Assembly: GCA_003508835.1 (NCBI GenBank)
Contig: PUFA01000223.1
Location: 1,612,001-1,676,000 of the forward strand
From: Eonycteris spelaea
Taxonomy: Eukaryota > Chordata > Mammalia > Chiroptera > Pteropodidae
Direction of reading: 5' to 3'
Length of the DNA: 64,000 nucleotides
Within the stretch, counting starts at the first letter, position 1, and each line of letters starts with the position of its first letter. This document shows, piece by piece, positions 1 through 11,877 of this stretch. A program made the position numbers and the translations under genes. The notes below the pieces were generated by a model, which saw nothing but the letters and a program-made list of their open reading frames with translations, had not been told where the DNA came from and made no database searches.

Positions 1-1594
1 ACGCCACGAGCCACAACCACAGCGAGCACCCAGCCCTGCCAAAGAAGCCCCCTCGCCTCACCTCCCGCCGGGAAACGGCGTCGGCCTAGACCACGCGCTG
101 CTCAAAGAGGACGAAGGCAGACGAAAAGTCTTGTGAGCTTTACGCGTCACGTCCTCGCGGGCCATTACCATTCGTCTCGCTCTCTGCAAAGCAATCCTCG
201 TGTAGATTCTATCCACGTCATCACTTGGCAAGAGTGGTACCAAAAACGCCCATGTTCTCCAACGAGGAGCATTTCCCCCCATGGATTTATCATTCGACGG
301 GTGACAGATCAGACAGATGGCAGATGATAGATGATAGCCAGCTAGATAGATATGCATAAACATGTATTTTCCTCCTAAACCATTTGAGAGTAAATTGCAA
401 ACACTATGGCCTTTCCCCTGCAATACACGAATACTCCCTGTTTTCTTAGAGGCATCCCTAACAGGAGAGTCAGCAACGACAAAACACGCAGAAGTAACCT
501 GGAGTCCACGTTCCTCGTTCACCAGTTTTCCCGCTATTTCCCTCGGTGGCCGCTTTGCCCAGGGCAGGGCCCACCCAGGGTCACCCGCTGCTTGAATTTC
601 ATGTGTCTTCAGGTTCACTTTCCTGGAAAGATCCCTCAGCCTCTCTGTCCTCCTGAACCTGACGGCCATGGACAGTGTGGGGCAGTTACTTTGCAGGATG
701 GCCTGGGGTTGGAGTCAGGTGACACACTGGGGCAGGGCCACCCCGGAGGCGAGGACGTGGGCTTCTCCCGGCACATCAGAGGCACGTGGCACGCGGCTCA
801 GCCACTGGGTCTGGTGCCCCAACTCCGTAGTAAGTGACCTCCCCTTCCCCTCAGCCCCGCTGAGGCTGTGGCCCCAGCTTCCCATCTGTCAGTGCCATCG
901 GGACCCTAGTCCGGGTCACTTACAGCCAGGGCGGCTGCAGGTCGTGCGTCTCTAACTTCACTGTCCCTTTGACGCCTTCCGGTTGAGTCCACTGCAGTGG
1001 AGAGCCCCCTCCCCCGTCGCGTGTGCCTTTAAGTTTACGTCGGCACCAACGCGCGGATTCTCGCGCGGTTCTGTGGGTTATAGTCCGTTACCACCGAGAC
1101 GAGGCAGATGCTCAAACTGTCCCCCATGTGGCCATCAAGGCTGCTTGCGTAAGCCCCTCCTGGGTGACACCCGTCCGGGGCCCCACAGGCCTCGGAGGTC
1201 GCCGGGCGGACGCACGGCTGGTCGGTGGCGACGCGCTCAGCTGCTCTGATAGAACCACAGGCCCGGACTCAGGCCGCGTGCGTGTCCTCCGCTCAGTCTG
1301 CTTTTCTAGCCCGTGGCGCCGCCAGCCGCGGAGGGATCCCCGCCCCGCCGGCCTGGAGGATGCACCAGGCTAGACTGCACGTGCGCCCAACGCCGAGCAC
1401 CCCGACCCCGACTCCGCACTCAGCCCGATTTGCCCCCAGGCCTGCTGAGGGGGCCCCGTTCCCGGTGTCCCGGACCCCGGGCCGGGAGCGACCCCTGCGC
1501 CCCGGGCATCTCAGGGCCCCTGCCCGCTGACCCCGCTGCGTCTCCGGCACCACGAAGGGGCGGGCTGTCTGGAAAACGTTTGGCGGCACATAAC
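1..1594. other. Intergenic DNA, no gene seen
   Basis: This stretch holds no exon or gene that I can recognise. A short GATA/GATG-rich imperfect microsatellite lies near 305-352. From about 960 the sequence becomes rich in GC and CpG. The frames open here are open on several strands at once, as expected of high GC, and have no protein-like composition. Confidence 0.6.
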
Positions 1595-1900
1595 AAGAAT
1601 CACGAAATTGTTGGTTCCATTTGACCTCGTGGTGACATTTCTGGGAAATAATTCTAAAAGAAAATTCCAAAAATGGACAAAAGCCTCTGCGCGGAGAGGT
1701 TTGCTGCAGGATTACTCGACTCTCAGAGCAAACTGGACGCCTGTCCGGCCGGGGCGCGAGGTGGTTCATGGTTCACCGAAGGGACTGAATATTCAGTTGC
1801 CTCTAAATAATTCTTGAGATAATGAAGTAACAACAAAAAGGGTGTATTATCAAGTAGAAAAATGCAAGCCCCTCTGTGAACCTTGAATAGCATTGTGGGC
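1595..1900 (+). mobile_element. Degraded L1 LINE 3'-end fragment
   Basis: The stretch around 1610-1690 follows the order of words typical of the end of L1 ORF2 in old L1M families: a block like 'first-in-line residues plus TTCTGGGAAATAATTCTAAA', then 'AAAATGGACAAAAGCC'. An AT-rich tail follows, with weak similarity to the L1M 3' UTR near 1800-1870. It is strongly diverged, so the boundaries are approximate. The assignment rests on remembered consensus. Confidence 0.5.
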
Positions 1901-2216
1901 GACCCGTCCCCAGCAGCATGGGCGAGGGGACTTCCTGACAGCGGACACCAGACTCCCCTGGGGGAGGGGCGACATCGTCTCGGTTCTCCGCACACACGGG
2001 CCAGGCCGTCATCCACAGCCCGACCGCAAGGGGAAGCGGGAGGTCACGCAGAAGAACGGAGCCGGCCCTGGGGAGGGTCAGGACCACCTGCTTCCTGCGC
2101 CCACACCTGGGCAGCACACCTGGCCTTGTGCTGCATCCCCGGGGTATGGTCAGGGGAGGCAGGTGTGCGCCCTTCCCGAACCCTGCAGAAGGCTTATCAC
2201 AGCCACGGTGACAGTA

Positions 2217-2263
2217 ATGTGTGTGTGCGTGTGTGTGCGCGCGTGTGTGCGTGTGTGTGCGTG
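2217..2263. repeat. (TG)n/(TGCG)n microsatellite
   Basis: A 47-bp run of alternating TG with CG interruptions. It is a simple sequence repeat, likely to vary in length between individuals. Confidence 0.95.
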
Positions 2264-3634
2264 GCGGGGGTGGGGAGTCATTTATATTTTCCTTGCACAG
2301 AATGTCATGGAATGTCACCTTTGTGACATTCAGGAAATAAATCGCAACGTCTGATGCTGTAATACCGAATGTTCTCAGAAGACCTTACCTTGTTCTTCAT
2401 TTCCAAGTCTTCTCTCTGTTCAGGGTTTGCACAGGCCACCGCGGGGGTCTCAGCCCGCTGGCGTCACAGCAGGAAAAGGCACTGTGTGCAAAAGGAAAAC
2501 TCACTTTACTACTTAAATATCACACACATTTCCCACAGCGTGACAGATGATGAGGTGAGAATTTGGCCAAAAATATTCCGGAACCGTGGTAGAATGTGGT
2601 GCACGCCCGTGTGTTTAAGGGTGTGGCCGAGTTCAGGGTAAGCAGCGGGCTGTCCCCACTGCAGGTTCCAGGAGGGGCTCTGGGCGGTGGGCAGGTCGGC
2701 CCCAGGATGTGGTCCAGGGTCCAGGCCCTGTGTCTGGGACAAGACGTGGCCATGAGCTGTGTGTGGGCTGGACGGTGGGACCAAAAGCCCCGAACCAGGG
2801 CCCGTCCTCCTCGGAAAGGGCCGAAGGGCCCTATCCCCTGGGCCCTGGGCAGGGGTGGGGCGAGTAGGGGCGTGGGGTGGGGAGGGAGGGGCGGTGGAGA
2901 AGGGGAGAGCGAACTGGAATGGAGTGTGGGGAGAGCTCCTAGGAGAGGAGCCAGGGGCCCACGAGGGAAGGGAGGGGCCACCGGGAGGGAGATGAAGAGT
3001 GGGCGGGGACAGCTGGGCAGGAGAAGGAAGGAGCCGGTGGGTGAAGGGGAAGGCGGGCTGGAGGCTGGGACTGGAGGCGCGGAGGCCTGGGGGGGCCAGC
3101 ACCACGCTCGCAGCCCTGTCCACCTGCTGGCCGGCGCCCTGTCCTTCCGCCCGCAGCTGCTGGGCTGAGCCGCACGTGTCGGGCCCCACGGCGAGGCGCT
3201 TTCTCCTCCGCTCCATGCTGTCCTCCGGGGCTGGCGCCATGCTCAGCCCACATCTCGCACTTCCTGTCCCCGTACCTGCGCCAGCCTCTCCTCCGGGGAG
3301 CTCTGGTTCCTCTCACTGGGCGTGCTGTGCTCACCGCTCCTGCGGCGACACTGGCCCTGGTCCTCCTCAGCAGACAGGGAGAGGGTGCAGGCGCCTGCGT
3401 CCCACTCACCCCGTGTCAGGGCACAACAGAGACCCCCCCGCAGGGCCTAGGAGTCCGACGGGCGGAGCAGGCTTGCTGAGACAGCCTCCAGGAAACCGAG
3501 GCTACGTGGCCACATTTACGCTCGTGCTGGGGCAGAGGGTCGAGTCACGGAGACAGAAAACGTGCCAAGCGATCGAAAGCGGAGAACGTGCTGCTACTGT
3601 GCCCCGCACCCGCCCCGAGCCCGCGGGCTGGCAA

Positions 3635-3876
3635 TGTGCGCGCCTGCGCGCGTCCGTGTGTGCGTGTGCGCATGTGTAGCGCATGTGTAGGTCAGTGTGC
3701 GCATGTGTTGTACGTGTATTGTGCGAGTGGGCATGTGCGCACATGTGCATGCCTGCGAGCACGCGTGTGTGCGCATGCGTACACACACGTGGGCATGTAT
3801 CTCATGAGCGTGCACCTGTGCTGCACACGCGTGCACATGTGTGCATGTAGATGCAGGTCTGCGTGCGTGTGGCGCA
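3635..3876. repeat. Long imperfect TG/CG/CA-rich tract
   Basis: About 240 bp made almost wholly of TGTG, TGCG, CATG and CACG words. Alternation of purine and pyrimidine is kept over long stretches, and the dominant strand changes from TG to CA midway. Such sequence can adopt Z-DNA. The reading frames across it (Cys/Val/His/Ala-rich) are repeat artefacts. Confidence 0.9.
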
Positions 3877-4690
3877 CCCCCTACGTGCTGAGCCTTCCTC
3901 TGCGTCTCCCTGGCTGCGTCCTCATGCGCTGTCCCCGTGTAGCAGGATGCATTTACCCGCCTCGCTCTGTGGACATCCCAGCTCTTCCCGATGCTCCTGG
4001 AATTGGCGGGGCGCTGTTTGTTTGTCTGGGCCCCCTATGCCCTGAGGACCTTGACACACTACAGCTGTGTCTGCACCTTTGGCTGGGTCAGAAAGCGCGC
4101 AAGGCCTCTCTGCTGGTCTCCACGCGTCTTTTCTGAGGTGCGGGGCTGGTTCACACGTCTGCACCGGCTGGGCGTCCCGTCTCAGCGCGTTCTCGCCAGC
4201 AGGAGTCCCGCCTCCACTTACCTCTACCCATAGTTTTTAAAAAGCATTACCAAACTTTTTGATACTTTGTATTTGTTTGAATTGCACTGACGTTAACACT
4301 GTGTTTATGTATTTGCTATTGTTTATTCATGTCCTCGGCTCTTTTTCTCCCGGGGACCTTTCCTTTTCCGTTGCTTTACAGAAGATAATCAACATGTTCA
4401 AAGTATTATAGAAGATAAAATATCTGGGCTGGATGTTCAAATATATTAAAGGAAAAAATAGGGTTTTGGAAACAAGGAAAGAAAAACGAGCAGGTAACAC
4501 GCAGTCCGCTGACCAAGTCCGCTTTCCTTTCAAAGCGTCACAGGAGTAAGGACAAGTTAATGGAATAAAGGCAGAGTGCCAGCAGCAGCGACGTCTGTCA
4601 TAAATACAGTCGAGTCCAACATCGAACAAATCGGGCTCAGTGATGGAGACCAGGCTTCTCCTGGTCTCATGGCCAAGGGCAACTATCTGT

Positions 4691-4842
4691 CCCCCCTCCC
4701 CCCTCCCCACACCCCTGTCTGCTGAGGACCAGCACTTTCTAAAAATTCAGTGGAAACGGTGAAACCTGCCATTTGCTACTGTTGGACCGCCGGACACACG
4801 TGCGTTCTCCTTCACACCCCAGCGGGGGGGGTGGGGGGGGGG
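4691..4842. repeat. C-run and G-run clusters (G-quadruplex candidates)
   Basis: At 4691-4715 the plus strand has runs of six, six, four and four C, so the minus strand has four G runs close together. At 4823-4842 the plus strand has long G runs split by one T. Both fit the simple pattern of four G runs with short loops. The DNA between them is ordinary. Confidence 0.75.
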
Positions 4843-5994
4843 CTCCGCCGGGTTAGGGGTCGCTGAGGACGGGGAGGTGCGGATTAACTGGAAGTAGCTA
4901 CAGTCTCTGTACCTGGTTCACGGGCAAGGTCTCCAGACCTGAAGCGTTGAAAGACTGTTAAGAAAATGACTCACGTTTCACTGCCGAACGTAACCAACAC
5001 AGCATCGCACAGTGCGGGAGCGCTGGAAGGCGAACCGCCGAGGAAATCCGTCCGCCGGCTGCGGAAACGTGCCCGGACGCGAGCAGGCGCCGCGCTGGGG
5101 CAGCATAGACCTGCGGGTCGAAAGCCGAGGAGCCGCTGCAGGGTAGGGAGGGGGCCCGGCTTCAGGCCGGCGGCTCCGGGCACGCCCTCAGCCCGCAGGA
5201 CCCCAGGCCCTCGCCCAGCTCACCTGCCTCAGGTGTTTCCACCCTCGTCACCCAGCGAGGCTGTCCCCGACCGCCTTGCCACATGGTGTCGTCTCCACCG
5301 ACCGGTGCCCCTCTCCCCGGTCCCTGCTCCGTCTCTCCACAGCCCCCCAAGGCTCCGACCGCACTGTGCTCCTCACTGGCTGGCCGCTGGCCTTTCCCAC
5401 TAGGAGGGGAAAGGCGGAGGGCCTGGCCGACCTGCCCCCTGCTGTGTCTGGCCTTTCAGGGTGCCCGGCACACAGGACATGCTCAGGACGCTTTTGCTGA
5501 GGGTGCGATGGCCCGTGTCCGTCGGGGGAGCAGGCGGCCCCCAGCAGGAGTGCTCGCAGGCTGCGGGCAGCTCACCGGGGAAGGGGCGGGGGCCAGTTTG
5601 GCCGTTCTGGACCACGGAGCCGGGGACCCCGCTTCGCTTGTGCCGGGAGCTCTGCCCTGCACGTGCCCTTCCCACGGGCCACAGCGCATCGCCCCAGCGC
5701 TCCTCCCACGGGACTTCACGGCTGGCTGCTGGCTGAGGACACAGGTCCAGGACGCAGATGGCACACCAGGTGACCGAGAACGGCCCTCGAGGACCCGGGG
5801 CCAAGCCCCTGACATGCTGGCTTCTTATGAGTGCTTAGTGTCAAAGGCGGAGAGAATCTGGGGTAGACAGAACACACTTGCTCACGTTCGGGGAGCAGCG
5901 CCGGGCAGAGCGTGGTGGCCCCGGCCCCGCCTGCTCGCTGCAGGGACGGGGCTACAGCACCAGCCCGATGCTGCTCTGCTCCCCCGGAGACGGA

Positions 5995-6172
5995 GCGTGC
6001 GTGTGAGCGTGCGTGTGCACACGTGTCACTGTGTGGTTTTGTGCAAGAGTATGTTGTGCACACGTGTGCACTGTTTTGTGCATGTGTATCATATATGCGT
6101 GCGCGCACACACATGTGCGTGCGTGTGTGCATGTAAGTGTGCGCATGTGAGTGCTCATCCACACTCACAAGT
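5995..6172. repeat. Second imperfect TG/CG/CA-rich tract
   Basis: Similar in make-up to the tract about 2.2 kb to its left: TGCG, TGTG, CACACG and ATGTG words over about 175 bp. Composition shows it to be simple-sequence DNA. A short non-repetitive part (about 6040-6060) interrupts it. Confidence 0.88.
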
Positions 6173-8652
6173 ATTGCGGAAGCCTTAGGAGCGTGGGAGG
6201 AAACCCGCAGAGTGGAAACGGTTCTCCCAGACGCAGGACCAGCGCCAACACCAAGGCCGGGAGGAGTGGGCGCTGCGGGGGCCTGGCCTGGACACGACGC
6301 ACCTCCACGTCTGCACTAGTCATGGTGGCATGGGGCCCGGGGACGCTCGGTGCTCCTCAACCTGGTCACCGCCGCCCCACACAGCTAGGTTGTAGGAGCA
6401 GGCTCCACTAAGGGACAAATCCAGGCCACAGATGAAAACCGGCTGGGGCGATTCCTCCCCTGGAGGAAAACTCAGGGGAAGAGGTGGCTTCTGGGAGCTC
6501 GGGGGCCCCCACGGGGCTCCCGGCAGAGCCCGCGAACCTAGAAGTTACACCAAAGACCCAGTAACTGTTTCCTTTAGAGCCACGGTTGCGTAAGCGAGCT
6601 GACATTTGCCAGCTGGAGCTCGTTGTTGTGCTTGCCCGGACATGTGAGGTCCAGCTCCGCAGGCCAGCAACCAGAAGGCTCCCCAGGCCGCTGGCGCCTT
6701 AGGGGGGCCGCCCCAGCCAGGTGGGGGTGGGCACGGGGACTGCCCCGTGATGCAGCCAGATCGGGTTCCGCAGCGCCCTCCCCTCATGAAGTCTGTTGCT
6801 GTGGACCTCACTTGGCTTTCAGATGAACCTCATAATTGCTCTGGGAGAACTTGAAAGCATTAAGCAGAGCAGCTGTCTTGCCCCCGGCCACCCCTCGCCC
6901 CGCTGGGATTATCCTCTCCAAAGCCACGATGGTGTGTTTTAAATCAAAATTGCCCGCCTGGCTGCCAAGAAGTGGGCGCAGAGATGATTCTTACTTTTCC
7001 GGGTGCCGCAGAGGCCTGGCCCTTCAGGAACGTGCGCAAGCAGTCCTTGTCACACAGGGACCTGACCTCACTGGGCCCAGGGTCCCGCTTTCTGGGACCA
7101 CTTGCCCAGCCCACGTCTCACAGCCACGTTGCCCTCACGCCAGGCGCAGGGCTGGCTGGTGCCAAGCCCCCCACACACCCCAGTTCTACCTGAGCCAAGG
7201 AACAGAGTGGTGTCCAGTGGTCGGCAACCAGTGGGGAGGGCTCGAGACAGACTGCCTGGGTCCCCTGCCTGTCCACCACTAGTCCTGGGCACCTAGGACA
7301 GTCCGAACCTCAGTCTCTACACCTGCAAAAGCAGGGGCTCGCAGGGCAGAGGTCATTCTGGGGTGGGGGGAGGTGTCAGTGCCCGCGGGTCACGAGCTCA
7401 CAGTCTTATCAGCCAATAATGATGACGATGATGACGACAGCAGTGCCGATGCGTCGACGTGACTCGATGTGGTCGAAACATTCTTGCACACGTCGCCTCT
7501 GACCAGCACCGCGGGTCCCGAAAGGGGGCGGAGGAGGCGTCCTGCCCCCACCCCAAGCAAACCAGGCTGGGCCAAGGGGGTGGGGCTTGGCCTCAGGTGA
7601 GAGAGCGGGCCAGGCCAGGGGGCAGCTTGCTGGCTCCCAGGTCGCCTTCACATCCTCCCCCCCACCCCCCGCATGGGTGCCTGAGGCGAAGGCCCAGGTG
7701 CTCTGTCTGAGGCGTGTGGGCCCAGGATGCACCAGTACCACCATGGGGCGGGTGCCAAGAGCATCAGGACCCAGATGCGTGTGGGCCAGGGAGGGGCTGC
7801 TTTCCCGGCACCCCGACTCTCCACGATGCTGCCTTGTTTTCCACATAAAGCAATGGTGTTGAAGGCAGGTGTGGAGCAAGGTGAGGCGGTCTGTGGGGCC
7901 ACAGCCGGCACGCGGCAGGGCCAGGACCTGGCAGGGACCTTTCCAGCCCAAGGGCATTCCCTGGACGTCAGCGTACTCTTGGTTTAAAGACACGTCTCTG
8001 ACCGTGTTCCAGGAAAAAAACACGCCTGACCACAAACTGTTAGCACACGAACTACACGCACTAGTCTTGGACACTTCAAAGGTTGGAAAACGGAGACAGA
8101 ACACGCGTTCTGACTGGGGCGGCGGAGCGAGCGTGCGGCCCCCACTTCCCTCTCCAGGGCAGGCCCTGCCCCGAACACGGGGACCCGGGTCCTCAACTAC
8201 GCGGTTACACCGCCTACAGGCGCTTCGTGGGGACGTGAAGGAAGAAAGGCCTCGAACTAGGACTTGGAAAGCAAGGGTTTGGGGGCGCTGTGCCCCGCAG
8301 CTGTCAACGGGACCAAAGGGAGCACTTCGTGGGGCGTCCTGAGGACAAAGGCACACGGAGAACAGGCCTGGCGCGGAGCAGTTCGGGAACACTCGCTGAA
8401 TCTGGGTTAGGAAAAACAAGCAAGGACCAACCAGACGCCCTCATTCCCAGCACCCAGAAGAGCGCTGCGGGCTCTCTCCTCCTGGGAGGTTGGTTGGAGG
8501 CAGGTCTGCAAAGTGGAAAGATTGACAAGGAGCCGCCGACCCCCGCAGCCATCAGCTCCCAGCCCCATCCTTGCGCGCGCGCGCCCCTAGTACGCAGCCC
8601 CACGGCCTCACAGCCAACTGCCTCACCTGAGGCCGACAGCCGGTGACCACAA

Positions 8653-8745
8653 CCCCGCCCACAACCCCGGGCCGCATTCACAACCCACAAGCTTCCCATA
8701 ACCACGGCCCCGCCCACAGAGCATGGCCCCGCCCTCGCCCCGCCC
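8653..8745. promoter_or_regulatory. Cluster of four GC boxes (Sp1/KLF type)
   Basis: The octamer CCCCGCCC occurs at 8653-8660, 8708-8715, 8727-8734 and 8738-8745, within a C-rich, moderately CpG-rich stretch that starts with a (CG)n run near 8574-8583. GC boxes bind Sp1 and KLF proteins. There is no exon beside them, so this may be an orphan CpG-island-like element or a degenerate CCCCGCCC/CCCACAACC minisatellite. Confidence 0.5.
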
Positions 8746-11700
8746 TCAGCCCCACGGCCCCACCCCCCCTCCAGGTAGGTTTCAGGCAGACTCACCGAGC
8801 TTTCCATCCTGGGCTAGAAGCGCTTTAAAGTGGTTCCAGGGTTGGGTTCCAGCTGGGAAACCCAGCCACCCAGCACCCAGCCTCGCGGATGCCCGCGCGT
8901 TTGGAGCGGGAAAGGTTGGCCCCCGCCCCGCCTCGGCCTGATCCAGACCTGGGAGAGGGTCTGCAGAGGACCAAGGGGAAGACCCGCCGCCGCGAGGCCG
9001 CTGCGACGGTGCAGGGGGAGGTTTCTGGGCAGTGGTGACCCATCAGTGACCCTGCCCAGCTGCCCTGGTCTGAGCTCGTGGGCCGCCTTGGACACCAAGG
9101 AGCTCAGTGTCCCCAGGGCCGGTGCAAGGGTATTGTTGCTACAGAGACGCGCGGAGAGGCAGGGCGGTGGCCAGCCCGGAGGCGCTTCCATCTGCTGTAG
9201 GGAAGGGGCACTGATGAGGCGGCTGACCGAGGCTTGTTGATTTAAAAGTGTCCTCTGCAGCATGGAGATGTCATTTCTGGGGCTTTCCCCTTTACAAGGA
9301 GACAAGGAACGAGCAGGACAATGGTGGACACAGTCCAGGAAAAACATGCCTTCCTGTTCTTGATAGTGAGTCCTCCAGCGAGGTCCAGCTCTCTGGCCCA
9401 GCACTCCCGGTCCAGGGGCCCTGCCCAGCCCCCTCTGAGCAATGCTGAGTCTAGGCCTCTGACCCCGTGGAAGGCACCCGGGTGGCCCTCAGGGTGAGGC
9501 CTGGGCCCCCTGCCTCCCCCCACAGTGTGGGCTGCGTTCTGAGGACTCATCCTTGGTGGACAGAAGCTGCCTGGCCCAAGTTATGTCCCCACTGGGCCGT
9601 CCATGGTCAAGGACCGGCTGCGGCATGAAGCCCCTCACTTCAGTTTGGGGAGAACTGCAGCGCGCCCCACCACACCATGGGCCAGCACCGGGCCCCTACC
9701 CATTCCCCACTTCCTTCCACTACTTGAATAATTAGTAACCTCCCCCCTCAGGGCCTGACCTAAGATGACCTCATCTTGTTTATTTTTAAATGAGTTTCCA
9801 GAGCAGAGCCGCATCCTGCGGGGTGTCTCATGCTGTCCTGTCCATTGCCGTCTCCCAGAGGAAAGTCCCATCTCTCCTTGGCATCAGAGGGACAGGCGTT
9901 CAACCCTGGGAGGTGATGGGGTCCGAAGCCACGATGCTGCAAACAAGGGAACCGAGCCAGAGACAGGAAGTCGCTCTGGGGGATCCCGGACGTGCTGGGG
10001 CTGGGAACTCTAGTGGGGCCGCGGCCCTGGGGCTGTCCTGCAGGATGAGGGGTGTGGCCTGGGAGGTGCTGAGACCTCAAGGCCCTGGTGCTCAGCCAGC
10101 GCCTTAAGGGGACATCTCGGCTGACACCATCAGACTGGACAGGGAACAGACTCCAGAGCTCACGACTGCCCCACCCGGCAGCACGCCAGACCTGCCGGGC
10201 TCTCCCGGCGGGAGGCCCCAGCCTACGCCTTGCTGGTCTTCCACAGTGGCCTGAGGGAGGTGGCCCTGCCTGGCCTTAGACAGAGGCCTTGAAGTGCACA
10301 CGAGAGCTCGTGCGCCCCGCGCCCCACAGCTGAAGGCCTCGGCATCCGGGTCAGCCTCAGCGGTGGCACCTGTCCGTGGGCTAAGGGGCCACTCAACCGG
10401 GACGGCCCCCTGGGTGCCTGAGGCTGGGAGGGTGACCTGCCTGCCACATGAGGGAGGCTCAGGGAGGCAGCACCTCTGCGCGGCGTGGGGACATGGCAAC
10501 CCTCGGCCGAGGTGACGAGAAATAACTAGAAGTGACCGCTGTGAAGGGTGGGGAGGCCCTGGAGTGCCGGAGCCCTGGGGACAGGCTGTCCCTCCCCTGC
10601 CTGGTCCGTGGCGAGGTCATCAGTGAGGGACTGGAATCCTTGAAGGGCACGGGCAGGGGTGGTGGACAGCCTGGACCAGGCAGCACTCGGCGGAGTGGAC
10701 ACACCATCCCATGTCAGTAACGTGTCCCAGGGTAGGGGGAGGACCCACCTGCTTCCAAGCGGTCGTCTGCGTTCGGGGACAAAAGCAGGGGACAAGGATA
10801 GAATTTTTCCCAGCGGGGGGCCCAGCAGAGATGGCATGGGACGAGGCATCCTGGGGGGTGCACAGCTGAGACCTGCCTTAGAGGCCCGTTGCCACCACAC
10901 AGAGGCGCGTCCTGGTCACCCTCTGCCGAACGCACAGAAACTGCTCCTAGGGGACCTTCGCTTGCAAGGGGACTGAAAGGTCCTGGATGCGTCACTCTGG
11001 ACGCGGCACTGGCCCCAGGACTCGGACGCGGCAGTGATGGCCTCAGGTGCCGCCTAGGCACTGGGCAGGGCCATCCCTGGCCTCCCACCCATTCCGAGGC
11101 TTCTCTCTGCTGCTCCTCCGAACTGCCCCGGCCAGCACGGCCACCTCCCCTCTCTGCGCCTGCAGGGCGCCCACAGGACGGTCCTGGGCAGGTGCCCCGG
11201 TGGGCGTGGCCATGCCCGGTGCCCAGCAGTGACCTGTGCCAGGGCTTCCCATACTTCCTGCTCACTGTCCAGAACTGGGGCTGCTGGTACAGACCCCGCC
11301 GGGGGCGGCGAAGGGGCCGCGAGGGGCCTGTGCTGACTCCTGTGCCCAGGTTCTGCTGAGCAGCACCCAGCACCTGCTGTGGCTGGGGTTAAACCCGAGA
11401 AGGACCGGCCACCGCCTGGTTCCAGCTCCTCCCGAGAGGCTGGCAGTCCTGGGACGGGAGCCCAGGCCTGGCTCAGCGGGGAGTCCCCTCCCCCGGAGCC
11501 AGGTGGCACTGCAGGTGTTCGCCCGTAGGGACTTGGCTGGGAGCAGCCACCGAGAGGAGAGGCTAATTGGCGTCTCCTACCCACCTGTAGCCTGGCGCGG
11601 GCGCTTGGCAGGAGGTCATGACATCCTTCCCTGGTTCCTGTGTCCCGGGCCCGGCTCCCTGTGGCACCCGGAGCACCCTGCAGAGGCCACCGTCTCCCGG

Positions 11701-11877
11701 AGTTTCCTGGGAGTGGCCGGCTCTGTGCCTTCCTGCCCCCCGCTCATGGTGTGGGCGCCTCCAGTCCCGGGCACTGCGAGGAGAACTGCTATGAACGCTC
11801 ACAGGCGGGTTGTGTGAACGCAAATTCCACGTCCGCAGGGCAGACACCCCGAGAAGGCAGAGAGCGGATGCACTAGT

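Larger units (their letters stand above)
1901..11877. other. Intergenic GC-rich DNA with simple repeats, no gene seen
   Basis: No exon chain or known protein family is visible on either strand. The region holds TG-rich tracts (2217-2263, 3635-3876, 5995-6172), an AT-rich island at about 4225-4500, G-rich or C-rich tracts near 4691-4715 and 4823-4842, and a GC-box cluster at 8653-8745. Two low-CpG patches (6540-6620 and 6825-6965) look less degraded than their surroundings but could not be identified. Confidence 0.6.

Noticed and set aside
3502..3877. Cys/His-rich frames that might suggest zinc-binding repeats
   Set aside because: They are translations of the TG/CA-rich tract. The residues alternate because the DNA does.
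7409..8419. Minus-strand open frame of 336 codons
   Set aside because: The product is low-complexity (Pro, Arg, Gly, Ser) as expected of GC-rich DNA. It has no known domain, and overlapping frames are open on the other strand.
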